A stretch of 21,868 nt of DNA from an uncultured Candidatus Pelagibacter sp. (GTDB lineage Bacteria; Pseudomonadota; Alphaproteobacteria; Pelagibacterales; Pelagibacteraceae), in assembly GCA_905616435.1 (NCBI GenBank), contig CAJQSU010000008.1, positions 1 through 21,868 of the forward strand. The letters are read 5' to 3'. The translations under genes were made by a program, and so were the position numbers. Positions 6,935-16,751 of this stretch are shown here, in pieces. Each line of letters starts with the position of its first letter. The first letter of the stretch is position 1. The notes beneath the pieces are model-generated. The model was not told the origin of the DNA, ran no database searches, and was given only the letters and a program-made list of their open reading frames with translations.

Positions 6935-8960
6935 ATTAAAAATAAACGATATTGATACAGAAGTAGAAGAAGGCTTAACAGTTCTTCAGGCTTGTGAAAA
7001 AGCTGGAGTAGAAATTCCTAGATTTTGTTATCACGAAAAATTGTCAATTGCCGGAAATTGTAGAATGTGTTTGGTTGAAATAGAAAAATCTCCAAAACCT
7101 ATTGCTTCCTGTGCAATGCCTGCAGCAGAAGGTATGAACATTAAAACAAATACAGCGTTTGTAGAAAAAGCTAGAAAAGGTGTGATGGAATTTTTACTAG
7201 CAAATCATCCATTGGATTGCCCAGTTTGTGATCAAGGTGGTGAGTGTGATCTTCAAGACCAATCAATGTTCTATGGAGTTGATAAATCAAGATTTAAAGA
7301 GAACAAAAGATCAGTTCCAGAAAAAAATATGGGACCTTTAATTAAAACTCAAATGACACGATGTATTCATTGCACTAGATGCGTAAGATTTGCAACTGAA
7401 ATTGCAGGAGCAACAGAAATTGGAGCTATCGGTAGAGGTGAGGATATGCAGATAACTACATATTTAGAACAATCTGTACAATCAGAATTATCAGGAAATG
7501 TTATTGATCTTTGTCCAGTTGGTGCACTTACTTCTAAACCTTATGTTTTTGAAGCTAGACCATGGGAGCTTAAAAAAACGGAGTCTATTGATGTTATGGA
7601 TGCTGTCGGTTCAAATATTAGAGTTGATACTTATGGCTGGGAAGTAAAAAGAATTTTACCAATAATTAATGAAGATATTAATGAGGAATGGATATCAGAT
7701 AAGACAAGATATGCTTGTGATGGCCTACTTAATCAGAGATTAGATACTCCGTATATTAAATATAATGGCAAATTTGAGCAAGCTAGCTGGGAAGAGGTGT
7801 ATAAGATAATTAAATCAAAACTTGAAAACACACCAAAAGATAAAATAGCTGGTTTTGTAGGGGACCTTAATAATATGGAAAGTAGCTATATTTTTAAGGA
7901 GTTTTTTGATCGTACACTAAATTGTAATAATTACGAAAGTAGATCATCAAATTATTTTGTAGATAGAAGTAAAAGAGAAAATTATTTATTTAACTCATCA
8001 ATTAATGGAATTGAAGAGTCTGATTTTATATTTTTAATTGGCTCAAATCCAAGATTTGAAGCTACAATTTTAAATGCTAGAATAAGAAAGTCTTTCGTTA
8101 ATAATGATACAAAGATAATATCTCTAAATGATGTGGGTGATTTAACTTACCCTTATAAACATTTGGATGGACAAACAAAAACTTTAATTGAAATATTTGA
8201 AGGTAAAAATGATATTTCAAATAAGATTTTAAATTCTAAAAAACCTTTAATAATTTTAGGTGAATCATTCTTTAAAACTCAGTCCGCAAATTTTATATTT
8301 AATTTAATTAAAGAATATTTAAAAGATAACAATAAGATTTCAAATGAATGGAATTCTATCAATTCACTTTCAGTGGATGCCTCTACAGTAGGAAGTTTAG
8401 ATTTGAATATTATTAATGATAAAAATGATCTATTTAATGAATTGAACAACCACCAACTTGATGTCGTTTATCTTTTAGGACAAGATAATCTTAGCTTTAC
8501 AAAAAAAAATGAATTTGTAATTTATCAAGGAAGCCATGGAGATAAAGGTGCAGAAATAGCTGATATAATTTTACCTGGTGCTACTTATACTGAACAAAAT
8601 GGACACTTCACTAATTTAGAAGGTAACTTACAAAAAGCATATAAAGCTTCTTATCCCCCGGGTGAAGCTAAAGAAGATTGGCAAATAATAAATGAACTCG
8701 CGGAATTTATGAATAATCGAAAACTATTTAATGATAAGGATGAACTAGAAAGCAGTATGTTTAATTACATTAATTTAAAAAAAGAAAATATTAATCTATT
8801 GAAACCAAAAACCCAAAAAAAAGAAAATTTTAAAAATGAGAATTTAAAAGTTCATTATAAAGATTATTATTTTTCTAACGTAATTGCTAGAGCTTCTAAA
8901 ACAATGTTGGACTGCAATAATTCAAAATTAAATGTTAAGCGAACTGGAACTAACGGTTAA
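6927..8960 (+). CDS. nuoG: NADH-quinone oxidoreductase subunit G (75 kDa)
   Basis: This 677-residue iron-sulfur subunit carries electrons from NuoF towards NuoI. The start is placed at ATG 6927 ([10 protein letters not shown]), directly before the ferredoxin fold; an in-frame ATG at 6903 adds eight unconserved residues. [2Fe-2S] N1b ligands are Cys34, Cys45, Cys48 and Cys62. The His-ligated N5 cluster uses His94, Cys98, Cys101 and Cys107 ([14 protein letters not shown]). N4 uses Cys146, Cys149, Cys152 and Cys196. From about residue 215 a molybdopterin-oxidoreductase-like domain follows, structural and without a cofactor in complex I. No extra cysteine set for the optional N7 cluster is apparent. 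The C-terminal 150 residues are more divergent and lysine/asparagine-rich. Confidence 0.96.
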   Translation: MLKLKINDIDTEVEEGLTVLQACEKAGVEIPRFCYHEKLSIAGNCRMCLVEIEKSPKPIASCAMPAAEGMNIKTNTAFVEKARKGVMEFLLANHPLDCPVCDQGGECDLQDQSMFYGVDKSRFKENKRSVPEKNMGPLIKTQMTRCIHCTRCVRFATEIAGATEIGAIGRGEDMQITTYLEQSVQSELSGNVIDLCPVGALTSKPYVFEARPWELKKTESIDVMDAVGSNIRVDTYGWEVKRILPIINEDINEEWISDKTRYACDGLLNQRLDTPYIKYNGKFEQASWEEVYKIIKSKLENTPKDKIAGFVGDLNNMESSYIFKEFFDRTLNCNNYESRSSNYFVDRSKRENYLFNSSINGIEESDFIFLIGSNPRFEATILNARIRKSFVNNDTKIISLNDVGDLTYPYKHLDGQTKTLIEIFEGKNDISNKILNSKKPLIILGESFFKTQSANFIFNLIKEYLKDNNKISNEWNSINSLSVDASTVGSLDLNIINDKNDLFNELNNHQLDVVYLLGQDNLSFTKKNEFVIYQGSHGDKGAEIADIILPGATYTEQNGHFTNLEGNLQKAYKASYPPGEAKEDWQIINELAEFMNNRKLFNDKDELESSMFNYINLKKENINLLKPKTQKKENFKNENLKVHYKDYYFSNVIARASKTMLDCNNSKLNVKRTGTNG

Positions 8961-8962
8961 TA

Positions 8963-9964
8963 ATGGAATACATGAATATAATTTTTGAAGAGGTTTATAA
9001 AATTTTATTTTTACTTTTACCGGTTCTTGTGTCTGTTGCTATGATTGTGTGGTTAGATAGAAGAGTTTGGGCCTTTGTTCAAAAGAGGCAAGGACCAAAT
9101 GTTGTAGGTCCTTTTGGTTTGCTTCAGTCTTTAGCTGATGCTCTTAAATATATGTTTAAAGAAATTATAATTCCAGCTAGTTCAAATAAAGTAATTTTTA
9201 TTTTAGCTCCTATTGTAACAATGACTTTAGCATTAATTGCTTGGGCTGTAATACCATTCAGTGAAACGCAAGTTTTAGCAGATATTAATGTGGGAATTTT
9301 ATACCTATTTGCTGTTTCTTCATTAGGAGTTTATGGAATTATAATGGGAGGATGGGCTTCAAATTCTAAATACCCTTTTTTGGGTGCAATTAGATCAGCA
9401 GCTCAAATGGTTTCTTATGAAGTTTCTATTGGCATTATTGTAATAAATGTTCTCCTATGTGTTGGTTCTTTAAATTTGAATGATATTGTTTTAGCACAAC
9501 AAAAAATCTGGTTTGTAATACCTCTATTTCCGATGTTCGTGATTTTTTTTATTTCAGCATTAGCAGAAACTAATAGACCACCTTTTGATTTACCGGAAGC
9601 CGAAGCAGAGCTAGTTGCTGGATATCAGACTGAATACTCAGGTATGATGTATGCAATGTTTTGGTTAGGTGAGTATGCAAATATACTTTTAATGTGCGCT
9701 ATGGGTTCTATATTATTTTTAGGAGGATGGTTATCTCCAATAGACCTGTATCCATTCAATTTTATTCCAGGGGCAATTTGGTTAATTTTTAAAATTCTAA
9801 TTTTATTTGTTCTTTTTGCATTAGTTAAAGCGACTGTACCAAGGTATAGGTATGATCAATTAATGAGATTAGGATGGAAAATATTCTTGCCATTATCTTT
9901 GACTTGGCTCGTATTAACCGCAAGTTACTTATTTTATTTCAATCTACTTCCTATCAATAATTAA
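8963..9964 (+). CDS. nuoH: NADH-quinone oxidoreductase subunit H (ND1)
   Basis: This 333-residue membrane subunit has about eight hydrophobic helices and forms the membrane side of the quinone tunnel. [20 protein letters not shown] (33-52) is the conserved first loop. The cytoplasmic loop with [15 protein letters not shown] (202-216) is the highly acidic ND1 signature that links quinone reduction to proton pumping. The ATG at 8963 is 2 nt after the nuoG stop. A second in-frame ATG at 8972 is possible and would remove only three residues. The stop is directly followed by the nuoI start, with no spacer. Confidence 0.97.
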   Translation: MEYMNIIFEEVYKILFLLLPVLVSVAMIVWLDRRVWAFVQKRQGPNVVGPFGLLQSLADALKYMFKEIIIPASSNKVIFILAPIVTMTLALIAWAVIPFSETQVLADINVGILYLFAVSSLGVYGIIMGGWASNSKYPFLGAIRSAAQMVSYEVSIGIIVINVLLCVGSLNLNDIVLAQQKIWFVIPLFPMFVIFFISALAETNRPPFDLPEAEAELVAGYQTEYSGMMYAMFWLGEYANILLMCAMGSILFLGGWLSPIDLYPFNFIPGAIWLIFKILILFVLFALVKATVPRYRYDQLMRLGWKIFLPLSLTWLVLTASYLFYFNLLPINN

Positions 9965-10450
9965 ATGAAATTATCAAGATTTTTTAAAACTATTTTTATG
10001 ACAGATTTTATGGGCGGTTTATTCATTGCTATCAGAGAAATATTTAGATCAAAAAAAACTATAAACTATCCTTTTGAGAAAGGAAAAATTAGCCCAAGAT
10101 TTAGAGGTGAGCATGCTTTGCGCCGATATCCAGATGGAGAAGAAAGATGTATTGCTTGTAAATTATGTGAAGCAGTTTGTCCTGCTCAAGCTATTACAAT
10201 TGAGTCTACACAACGTGATGATGGTAGCCGCAAAACCACTAGATACGATATAGATATGATGAAGTGTATTTATTGTGGTTTATGTGAGGAATCTTGTCCA
10301 GTAGATGCAATTGTGCAGGGCCCTAACTTTGAATTTTCTACAGAAACAAGAGAAGAGCTTTATTATACTAAAGAAAAATTACTGGATAATGGAGATAGAT
10401 GGGAAAATATATTAGCTGCAAATATTAAAGCTGATAACCCTTATAGGTAG
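9965..10450 (+). CDS. nuoI: NADH-quinone oxidoreductase subunit I (TYKY, two [4Fe-4S])
   Basis: This 161-residue ferredoxin-like subunit of the peripheral arm carries clusters N6a and N6b, which feed electrons to N2 in NuoB. Two full CxxCxxCxxxCP motifs are visible: Cys62/65/68/72 in [12 protein letters not shown] and Cys101/104/107/111 in [12 protein letters not shown]. The N-terminal amphipathic stretch (about residues 1-28) probably lies along the membrane surface. [18 protein letters not shown] before the first motif is a strong family marker. The start codon follows the nuoH stop immediately. Confidence 0.98.
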   Translation: MKLSRFFKTIFMTDFMGGLFIAIREIFRSKKTINYPFEKGKISPRFRGEHALRRYPDGEERCIACKLCEAVCPAQAITIESTQRDDGSRKTTRYDIDMMKCIYCGLCEESCPVDAIVQGPNFEFSTETREELYYTKEKLLDNGDRWENILAANIKADNPYR

Positions 10451-10456
10451 ATCATT

Positions 10457-11086
10457 ATGGCCCATGCAATTTTTTTTTATATATTCTCTGCTGTTGCAAT
10501 AATCTCAGCAATAATGGTTACTGTGTCAAAAAATACTGTTCACTCAGTATTTTTTTTAATCTTAGATTTTATTAGCATTTCATGTTTGTTTATAATGATA
10601 GGAGCCGAGTTTCTTGGAATGATAATGCTAATTGTTTATGTAGGGGCTGTTGCTGTCTTATTTTTATTTGTAGTAATGATGTTGAACGTTGCACAACAAA
10701 AAAATCAGTGGTTTTTATCATCTGACAGTTCAGGACATATCCCGGTGGGTTTAATTATTAGTGCAATTATTTTTTTTGAGTTAATAATTGTGATAGGTGG
10801 GTGGAAGTATAAACCTGACTTATTTAATAAAGTTAATTCATCAACTATAGATACATTGAGCAATACCCATTCTTTAGGTCAAGTTTTATATACTGATTAC
10901 ATTCATGTTTTTCAGATCAGTGGAATGATATTATTAGTAGCTATGATTGGAGCAATTGTTCTTACTTTTAGAAAAAGAGAAGGTATTAAAACACAAAGCT
11001 ATATTAAGCAAATTTCCCGAGAGAGATCAGAAGGTGTGGAAGTATTGAATGTAGAAACTAATAAGGGAGTTAGTGTAGATGATTGA
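10457..11086 (+). CDS. nuoJ: NADH-quinone oxidoreductase subunit J (ND6)
   Basis: This 209-residue membrane subunit has five predicted helices, the last near 156-168. The third helix carries [20 protein letters not shown] (49-68), the ND6 signature with Glu51 and the Tyr61-Val-Gly segment. That segment changes helix shape during turnover and connects the quinone site with the proton channels. The hydrophilic C-terminal tail (about 170-209) is variable in the family. The gene is preceded by a 6-nt spacer, one of the longest in the operon, and overlaps nuoK by 8 nt. Confidence 0.95.
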   Translation: MAHAIFFYIFSAVAIISAIMVTVSKNTVHSVFFLILDFISISCLFIMIGAEFLGMIMLIVYVGAVAVLFLFVVMMLNVAQQKNQWFLSSDSSGHIPVGLIISAIIFFELIIVIGGWKYKPDLFNKVNSSTIDTLSNTHSLGQVLYTDYIHVFQISGMILLVAMIGAIVLTFRKREGIKTQSYIKQISRERSEGVEVLNVETNKGVSVDD

Positions 11087-11390
11087 TATTGGATTAGGTC
11101 ACTATTTAACTTTGGGAGCAATAATTTTTACCATAGGTATCATTGGAATTTTTTTAAATAGGAAAAACATTATAGTTATTTTAATGAGTATTGAATTAAT
11201 ACTTCTGGCTGTAAATATTAACCTGGTGTCTTTTTCAATTTATCTTGATGATCTGTCTGGTCAAGTTTTTACATTATTTATACTCACAGTTGCTGCTGCC
11301 GAAGCAGCAATAGGTTTAGCAATAATCGTTGTTTATTTTAGAAATTCAGGAACAATCCGTGTTGAAGAAATAGATAAACTTAAAGGTTAA
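11079..11390 (+). CDS. nuoK: NADH-quinone oxidoreductase subunit K (ND4L)
   Basis: This 103-residue, three-helix membrane subunit has the usual length. The two buried glutamates of the central proton path are present: Glu39 in [11 protein letters not shown] and Glu75 in [13 protein letters not shown]. These correspond by family alignment to E. coli NuoK Glu36 and Glu72. The start overlaps the nuoJ end by 8 nt. AGGGAG about 12 nt upstream could serve as a weak ribosome binding site. Confidence 0.97.
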   Translation: MIDIGLGHYLTLGAIIFTIGIIGIFLNRKNIIVILMSIELILLAVNINLVSFSIYLDDLSGQVFTLFILTVAAAEAAIGLAIIVVYFRNSGTIRVEEIDKLKG

Positions 11391-11391
11391 A

Positions 11392-13305
11392 ATGGAATTA
11401 TTAATTTTATTATTACCTTTGATAGCTTCAATTATAGCAGGTTTTTTTGGAAGATATATTGGTGACAGAAATTCAGAGGTATTCACAAGTTTATTGGTAT
11501 CAATAGCTGCAATTATTTCTTTCATGGTATTTTATAATGTTATTGTCAATCAGTATGAAAACAACATAATCATAGCTACATGGATTAGCTCTGGAACGCT
11601 TGATGTTAATTGGTCAATGAAAATTGACCCCTTATCTGCAGTAATGCTAGTTGTAGTCACTTCAATTTCTGCATTAGTTCATATTTATTCAATTGGCTAC
11701 ATGTCTCATGATCCACATAAGCCAAGATTTATGGCTTACTTATCCTTATTCACTTTTGCGATGTTAATGCTGGTAACCTCAGATAATTTTATTCAATTAT
11801 TTTTTGGATGGGAAGGTGTTGGACTTTGTTCTTATTTTTTAATTGGATTTTGGTTTAAAAAAGAAACTGCTAATTCTGCTGCTATAAAAGCTTTTGTAGT
11901 AAATAGAGTGGGTGATCTTGGTCTTGCACTTGGGATTTTCTTAATATTTTACTTATTTGGAACAGTTAATTACTCAGAAGTATTTCTGCTAATACCCACA
12001 ATAACTGATCAAAATTTAAATTTTTTAGGAATTCATATAAAAGCAATCGATTTAATTAGTTTATTATTATTTATTGGAGCGATGGGTAAATCAGCCCAAA
12101 TTTTACTTCACACATGGTTACCAGACGCCATGGAAGGACCAACTCCTGTGTCTGCTTTGATACACGCTGCCACCATGGTTACTGCAGGTGTTTTTTTAGT
12201 AGTCCGATGTTCGCCAATATTTGAGTATTCAGAATTAGCTTTAAACGTAATAACCATTATTGGCATGACAACAGCTATATTCGCAGCGTCTGTTGCCTTG
12301 GTTCAAACTGATATAAAAAAAATAATTGCTTACTCAACATGTAGTCAACTAGGATATATGTTTTTTGCAACAGGTGTTGGAGCCTATAATGTTGCAATGT
12401 TTCATTTATTTACTCATGCTTTTTTTAAAGCATTATTATTTTTAGGCTCTGGTTCGGTAATTCACGCATTTAAAGACGAACAAAATATAAATGCAATGGG
12501 AGGTGTTTGGAAAAAATTACCTTATACATATACATTAATGATCATTGGAACCCTAGCATTGACAGGTTTCCCTTTTTTATCGGGATTTTATTCTAAAGAT
12601 GCAATCATTGAGTTTGCATACTTAAGAGGAAACACCACCGGTTATTATGCGGCTGGAATAGGGATATTTACAGCTTTTTTAACATCAATTTATTCTTGGA
12701 GATTAATTTTTAAAACATTTCATGGCAACTATAATAACAAAAATATCAAAATTGATGAAACACATGAGTCCCCTTTAGTAATGTTAATTCCATTAATATT
12801 ATTATCAATTGGAGCAATATTTGCAGGTTTTGCTTTTAAAGAATTATTTTTAGGTCAAGGGGGAGAAAATAATTTTTGGGGCCAATCCATTTTTTTTTTA
12901 AAACCATTAAGTAATGAACATCCTCCAACATGGTTTTTGATTTTAACACCTATATTAGTTACTATTTCTATACCAATTTCTTATTATTTATTTGTTAAGA
13001 ATAAAATTTTGCCTGAAAAATTTGCAAGTATAAATCAACCTCTATATAGATTTTTGGTTAATAAATGGTATTTTGATGAGCTATATGAATTTATTTTTAT
13101 AAAAACTTCTAAAAAGATAGGATTATTTTTGTGGAAAACATTTGATGTAAAAATCATTGATGGTTTTGGACCTGACGGAATTTCATTACTTATTAAAAAA
13201 ATTTCAATGAAAGCCAACAAATTTCAAAGTGGATATATTTATCAATATGCATTTATCATGCTTTTGGGCCTTACCGCTTTACTCACTTTTTTAATTATTA
13301 AATAA
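11392..13305 (+). CDS. nuoL: NADH-quinone oxidoreductase subunit L (ND5, antiporter-like)
   Basis: This 637-residue antiporter-like subunit sits at the far end of the membrane arm. Residues that define the proton channel are visible: Glu141 in FFGWEGVGLCSYF, Lys233 in GAMGKSAQILLHTWLPDAME, and His258 in SALIHAATMVTAG. A C-terminal extension from about residue 540 contains the lateral amphipathic helix region and a final membrane helix (about 617-635) that anchors it. Length is normal. The nuoL stop overlaps the nuoM start by one base (TAATG). Confidence 0.97.
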   Translation: MELLILLLPLIASIIAGFFGRYIGDRNSEVFTSLLVSIAAIISFMVFYNVIVNQYENNIIIATWISSGTLDVNWSMKIDPLSAVMLVVVTSISALVHIYSIGYMSHDPHKPRFMAYLSLFTFAMLMLVTSDNFIQLFFGWEGVGLCSYFLIGFWFKKETANSAAIKAFVVNRVGDLGLALGIFLIFYLFGTVNYSEVFLLIPTITDQNLNFLGIHIKAIDLISLLLFIGAMGKSAQILLHTWLPDAMEGPTPVSALIHAATMVTAGVFLVVRCSPIFEYSELALNVITIIGMTTAIFAASVALVQTDIKKIIAYSTCSQLGYMFFATGVGAYNVAMFHLFTHAFFKALLFLGSGSVIHAFKDEQNINAMGGVWKKLPYTYTLMIIGTLALTGFPFLSGFYSKDAIIEFAYLRGNTTGYYAAGIGIFTAFLTSIYSWRLIFKTFHGNYNNKNIKIDETHESPLVMLIPLILLSIGAIFAGFAFKELFLGQGGENNFWGQSIFFLKPLSNEHPPTWFLILTPILVTISIPISYYLFVKNKILPEKFASINQPLYRFLVNKWYFDELYEFIFIKTSKKIGLFLWKTFDVKIIDGFGPDGISLLIKKISMKANKFQSGYIYQYAFIMLLGLTALLTFLIIK

Positions 13306-14789
13306 TGAATTTTCCTATTATTTCAGCATTAATATTACTGCCTACTATTGGGTCGATTTTTTTATTATTTTCAAAAAATAATAATGAAAATAATTTTACA
13401 GTAAAATATGTAGCTTTATTTACTTCAGTAGTTAATTTTTTGTTATCAATTTATCTTTGGTTCTTGTTTGATTCAAGTACATCTGAATTTCAGTTTATAG
13501 AAAATCGAAATTGGATAGTGGGATTAGTAAATTACAAAGTTGGTATTGATGGAATTTCAATATTGTTTGTTATTCTTACAACTTTTATAACTCCTCTCTG
13601 TATTATATCTGTTAATAATACTATTAAAGTTAGATTGAGAGATTTTCTAATAGCAATTTTAATCATGGAGTCCTTCATGATTGGAGTTTTTTGTTCCTTA
13701 GATTTGGTTGTTTTTTATTTATTTTTCGAAGCAGGTTTAATTCCTATGTTTTTAATTATTGGTATTTGGGGTGGGCCAAAAAGAGTTTACGCTGCATTTA
13801 AATTTTTTTTATATACTCTGCTTGGTTCAGTTTTAATGTTAGTAGCAATTATATCAATTTATTGGATTACTGGAACTACTGATGTTGTCCAATTATATGA
13901 AATTAGGATCGATGCCAAATATCAAAACTTATTATGGCTAGCATTTTTTAGTTCATTCGCTGTCAAAACACCAATGTGGCCAGTTCATACATGGTTACCT
14001 GATGCTCATGTTGAAGCTCCTACGGCAGGTTCGGTATTGCTTGCTGCCATCTTATTAAAAATGGCCGGATATGGATTTATTAGGTTTTCTCTTGGATTAT
14101 TTCCAATAGCTTCAGAAGTTTTTACGCCTTTTATCTACACTTTAAGCGTCATAGCTATAGTTTTCACGTCATTAATTGCTTTAATGCAAGAAGATATGAA
14201 AAAACTGATAGCTTATTCTTCAGTAGCACATATGGGTTTTGTAACACTTGGTATTTTTACAATCCAACAACAGGGTATAGAAGGAAGTATTATTCAGATG
14301 ATAAGTCACGGACTTGTATCTGCAGCACTCTTTCTTTGTGTGGGTGTGGTTTATGATCGTATGCACTCAAGATTAATTAATACATATGGAGGAATAGTCA
14401 CAGTTATTCCAAAATATGCTGTTTTATTTATGATATTCACGTTAGCTGCTTTAGGTCTTCCTGGGACAAGTGGTTTTATTGGTGAGTTTTTAATTTTAAT
14501 GGGTACTTTTAAAGATAATTTTTTAGTAGCTGTGATTGCAAGTTTAGGTGTTATTTTAGGTGCCGCTTACATGTTGTGGCTATATAAAAGAGTTGTTTTT
14601 GGAAAATTAGTAAACAAAGAACTAGAAAAAATGATTGATCTTGATAGATCAGAATATTTTATTTTAATAGCCTTGGCTATACCAACTTTAATTTTTGGAT
14701 TTTATCCAGACCCTCTTTTAAGTACAATTGAAGTGTCAGTTAAAGATTTAATTGAAACATATAATTTAAACCTACTTTATAAACCATAA
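13305..14789 (+). CDS. nuoM: NADH-quinone oxidoreductase subunit M (ND4, antiporter-like)
   Basis: This 494-residue antiporter-like proton-pumping subunit has about 14 hydrophobic helices. The catalytic Glu142 lies in LFFEAGLIPMFLIIGIWGG. Lys221 lies in AVKTPMWPVHTWLPDAHVEA, and Lys252 in ILLKMAGYG. By family alignment they correspond to E. coli NuoM Glu144, Lys234 and Lys265. It overlaps nuoL and nuoN by a single base at each end. Confidence 0.97.
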   Translation: MNFPIISALILLPTIGSIFLLFSKNNNENNFTVKYVALFTSVVNFLLSIYLWFLFDSSTSEFQFIENRNWIVGLVNYKVGIDGISILFVILTTFITPLCIISVNNTIKVRLRDFLIAILIMESFMIGVFCSLDLVVFYLFFEAGLIPMFLIIGIWGGPKRVYAAFKFFLYTLLGSVLMLVAIISIYWITGTTDVVQLYEIRIDAKYQNLLWLAFFSSFAVKTPMWPVHTWLPDAHVEAPTAGSVLLAAILLKMAGYGFIRFSLGLFPIASEVFTPFIYTLSVIAIVFTSLIALMQEDMKKLIAYSSVAHMGFVTLGIFTIQQQGIEGSIIQMISHGLVSAALFLCVGVVYDRMHSRLINTYGGIVTVIPKYAVLFMIFTLAALGLPGTSGFIGEFLILMGTFKDNFLVAVIASLGVILGAAYMLWLYKRVVFGKLVNKELEKMIDLDRSEYFILIALAIPTLIFGFYPDPLLSTIEVSVKDLIETYNLNLLYKP

Positions 14790-16207
14790 TGGAAAATTTA
14801 CATTTTGTCTTGCCTGAGATTTTTATCTCATTATCAATAATGTTTTTATTGATTTTAGGAGTATTTAAAAAAGATAGTTCAGTTTTAATACATAATTTTT
14901 CTCTAATAATTTTATTTATAGCAGCCGTTATTACTTTTAACGAAACTATAAATATTGAAAAAACATTTTTATTCAAAGGAAGTGTTGTAATCGATTATTT
15001 GTCATCTTTAATGAAAATAATTACTTTATTAACAGCATTTATTGTTTTGACTATATCAGTAAATTATTTAAAGGTTTTTAATATTTTAAAAATTGAATAT
15101 CCAATTTTAATTCTAAGTTCTGTGCTTGGGATGATGATAATGATTAGTTCAAATGATTTAATAGTTTTTTATATGGGTCTTGAATTGCAATCATTAGCTT
15201 TATATGTTTTAGCAACATTTAATAGAGACAACTTGAAATCATCAGAAGCTGGATTGAAATATTTTGTTTTAAGTGCACTTTCTTCAGGGCTACTTTTATA
15301 TGGTTGTTCATTAATATATGGATTTGCTGGTTCTACTAATTTTGATATTATAGCTGCTCAACTAAATTCAAATGAATATGTTTTAACATTTGGTATAGTT
15401 TTTGTATTAGTTGGTTTAGCGTTTAAGATATCTGCTGTTCCTTTTCATATGTGGGCTCCTGATGTATACGAAGGTTCACCTACAACGGTAACATTGTTTT
15501 TTACAATAGTTCCAAAAATTGCCGCATTAACAGTCTTTATTAGATTTTTATTTGTTCCATTCCTAAACTTAATTGATCAGTGGCAAATGATTATAGTTTT
15601 TCTATCAATTGCCTCAATGCTATTAGGAGCAGTAGCTGCCATTGGTCAAACTAATTTAAAAAGACTAATTGCTTATAGCTCTATTGGTCATATAGGCTAC
15701 GTATTAGCAGGCTTGGCATCAGCATCAAATGAGGGGATACAAAGCTCAATTGCATATATAATTATTTATATAATAATGAATTTAGGGTTGTTTTCTTGTT
15801 TATTAATGATGAAAAGAAATAACGTATACTACGAAGATATAACCGAGTTATCTGGTATGTCCAAAAATCATCCCCTGTTATCTCTATCAATGTTAATAAT
15901 TTTATTTTCATTAGCAGGAATACCTCCGTTGGCTGGTTTTTTTGCTAAATTTTACATCTTTAAATCAGTGATTGAACAATCAATGTATTTTTTAGCAATT
16001 GTAGGATTGTTATCCACTGTTGTGGCTGCCTTCTATTACTTGAGAATTATAAAGATAATTTATTTTGATCCTGAAAAAGAAAAATTTGATAAAGACCATA
16101 GTCCTTGGTTAAAATTTTCACTAACGTTTTCAACTATATTAATTCTTTTTTACTTCATTTTTCCAAGTCAACTTATTGAGGTTGTTTCAAAAATTAATAT
16201 TATTTAA
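14789..16207 (+). CDS. nuoN: NADH-quinone oxidoreductase subunit N (ND2, antiporter-like)
   Basis: This 472-residue subunit is the third antiporter-like pump of complex I. Channel residues are Glu132 in FYMGLELQSLALYVL, Lys213 in AFKISAVPFHMWAPDVYEG, and Lys243 in TIVPKIAAL. It has about 14 predicted helices. This is the last complex I gene. The operon does not end here: the stop codon overlaps the birA start by one base, matching the alphaproteobacterial arrangement in which birA, coaX and rnj follow nuoN. Confidence 0.97.
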   Translation: MENLHFVLPEIFISLSIMFLLILGVFKKDSSVLIHNFSLIILFIAAVITFNETINIEKTFLFKGSVVIDYLSSLMKIITLLTAFIVLTISVNYLKVFNILKIEYPILILSSVLGMMIMISSNDLIVFYMGLELQSLALYVLATFNRDNLKSSEAGLKYFVLSALSSGLLLYGCSLIYGFAGSTNFDIIAAQLNSNEYVLTFGIVFVLVGLAFKISAVPFHMWAPDVYEGSPTTVTLFFTIVPKIAALTVFIRFLFVPFLNLIDQWQMIIVFLSIASMLLGAVAAIGQTNLKRLIAYSSIGHIGYVLAGLASASNEGIQSSIAYIIIYIIMNLGLFSCLLMMKRNNVYYEDITELSGMSKNHPLLSLSMLIILFSLAGIPPLAGFFAKFYIFKSVIEQSMYFLAIVGLLSTVVAAFYYLRIIKIIYFDPEKEKFDKDHSPWLKFSLTFSTILILFYFIFPSQLIEVVSKINII

Positions 16208-16749
16208 TGAACATTAGAAGGTTTAATTTTAAGAAAGTTAATAGCACAAATAGTACAGCAATTAGAATTATAAAAAATTCAGAATTAGATTATGGGATGG
16301 TTGTTTCAGAAAAGCAAAAAGTTGGAAAAGGTCAATACGGTAGAAAATGGATATCATATAAAGGAAATTTATTTGTTAGTATTTTTTATAATGTCGATAA
16401 TATTAATTTATCCATTAAAAAACTTACAATAATAAATTGCCTTCTTGTTAAAAAGTTAATTTCTAAATTTTGTAAAAAAAAAATTTTTTTTAAAAGTCCA
16501 AATGATTTATTGATAAATAAAAAAAAAATCAGTGGGATACTTCAGGAAACTATTATAAAAGATAATAAAAAATATTTAATTGTTGGAATAGGAATTAATA
16601 TTATTAAAAGTCCAAATATTATAAAATATCCAACAACAAATCTTCTTGAAATCATTGGTAAGAAAATAGATTATAAAATAATGGTTAATCAGCTAAAATT
16701 AATTTTTGAAAAAAATTTTTCTAAGTATTTAAAAGCGAAAGCACAATAA
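16207..16749 (+). CDS. birA: Biotin-[acetyl-CoA-carboxylase] ligase, short catalytic form
   Basis: This enzyme activates biotin to biotinyl-AMP and attaches it to a lysine of biotin-dependent carboxylases. Motifs are VNSTNS (11-16), the nucleotide loop GKGQYGRKW (40-48, family GRGRxGRxW), KSPNDLL (96-102, family KWPND), ISGILQE (108-114) and VGIGINI (126-132). At 180 residues it is one of the smallest versions. There is no N-terminal DNA-binding domain, so it should not act as a biotin-operon repressor. The usual C-terminal SH3-like domain also seems to be missing, since the sequence ends about 50 residues after the core. Ser97 replaces the common Trp of KWPND. It overlaps nuoN by one base and precedes coaX by 2 nt. 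Confidence 0.9.
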   Translation: MNIRRFNFKKVNSTNSTAIRIIKNSELDYGMVVSEKQKVGKGQYGRKWISYKGNLFVSIFYNVDNINLSIKKLTIINCLLVKKLISKFCKKKIFFKSPNDLLINKKKISGILQETIIKDNKKYLIVGIGINIIKSPNIIKYPTTNLLEIIGKKIDYKIMVNQLKLIFEKNFSKYLKAKAQ

Positions 16750-16751
16750 CT

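Noticed and set aside
14740..14976. Antisense open frame of 78 codons over the nuoM/nuoN junction
   Set aside because: It lies wholly opposite conserved complex I coding sequence, has no recognisable domain, and the other short antisense frames over nuo, proS and lolC look equally random.
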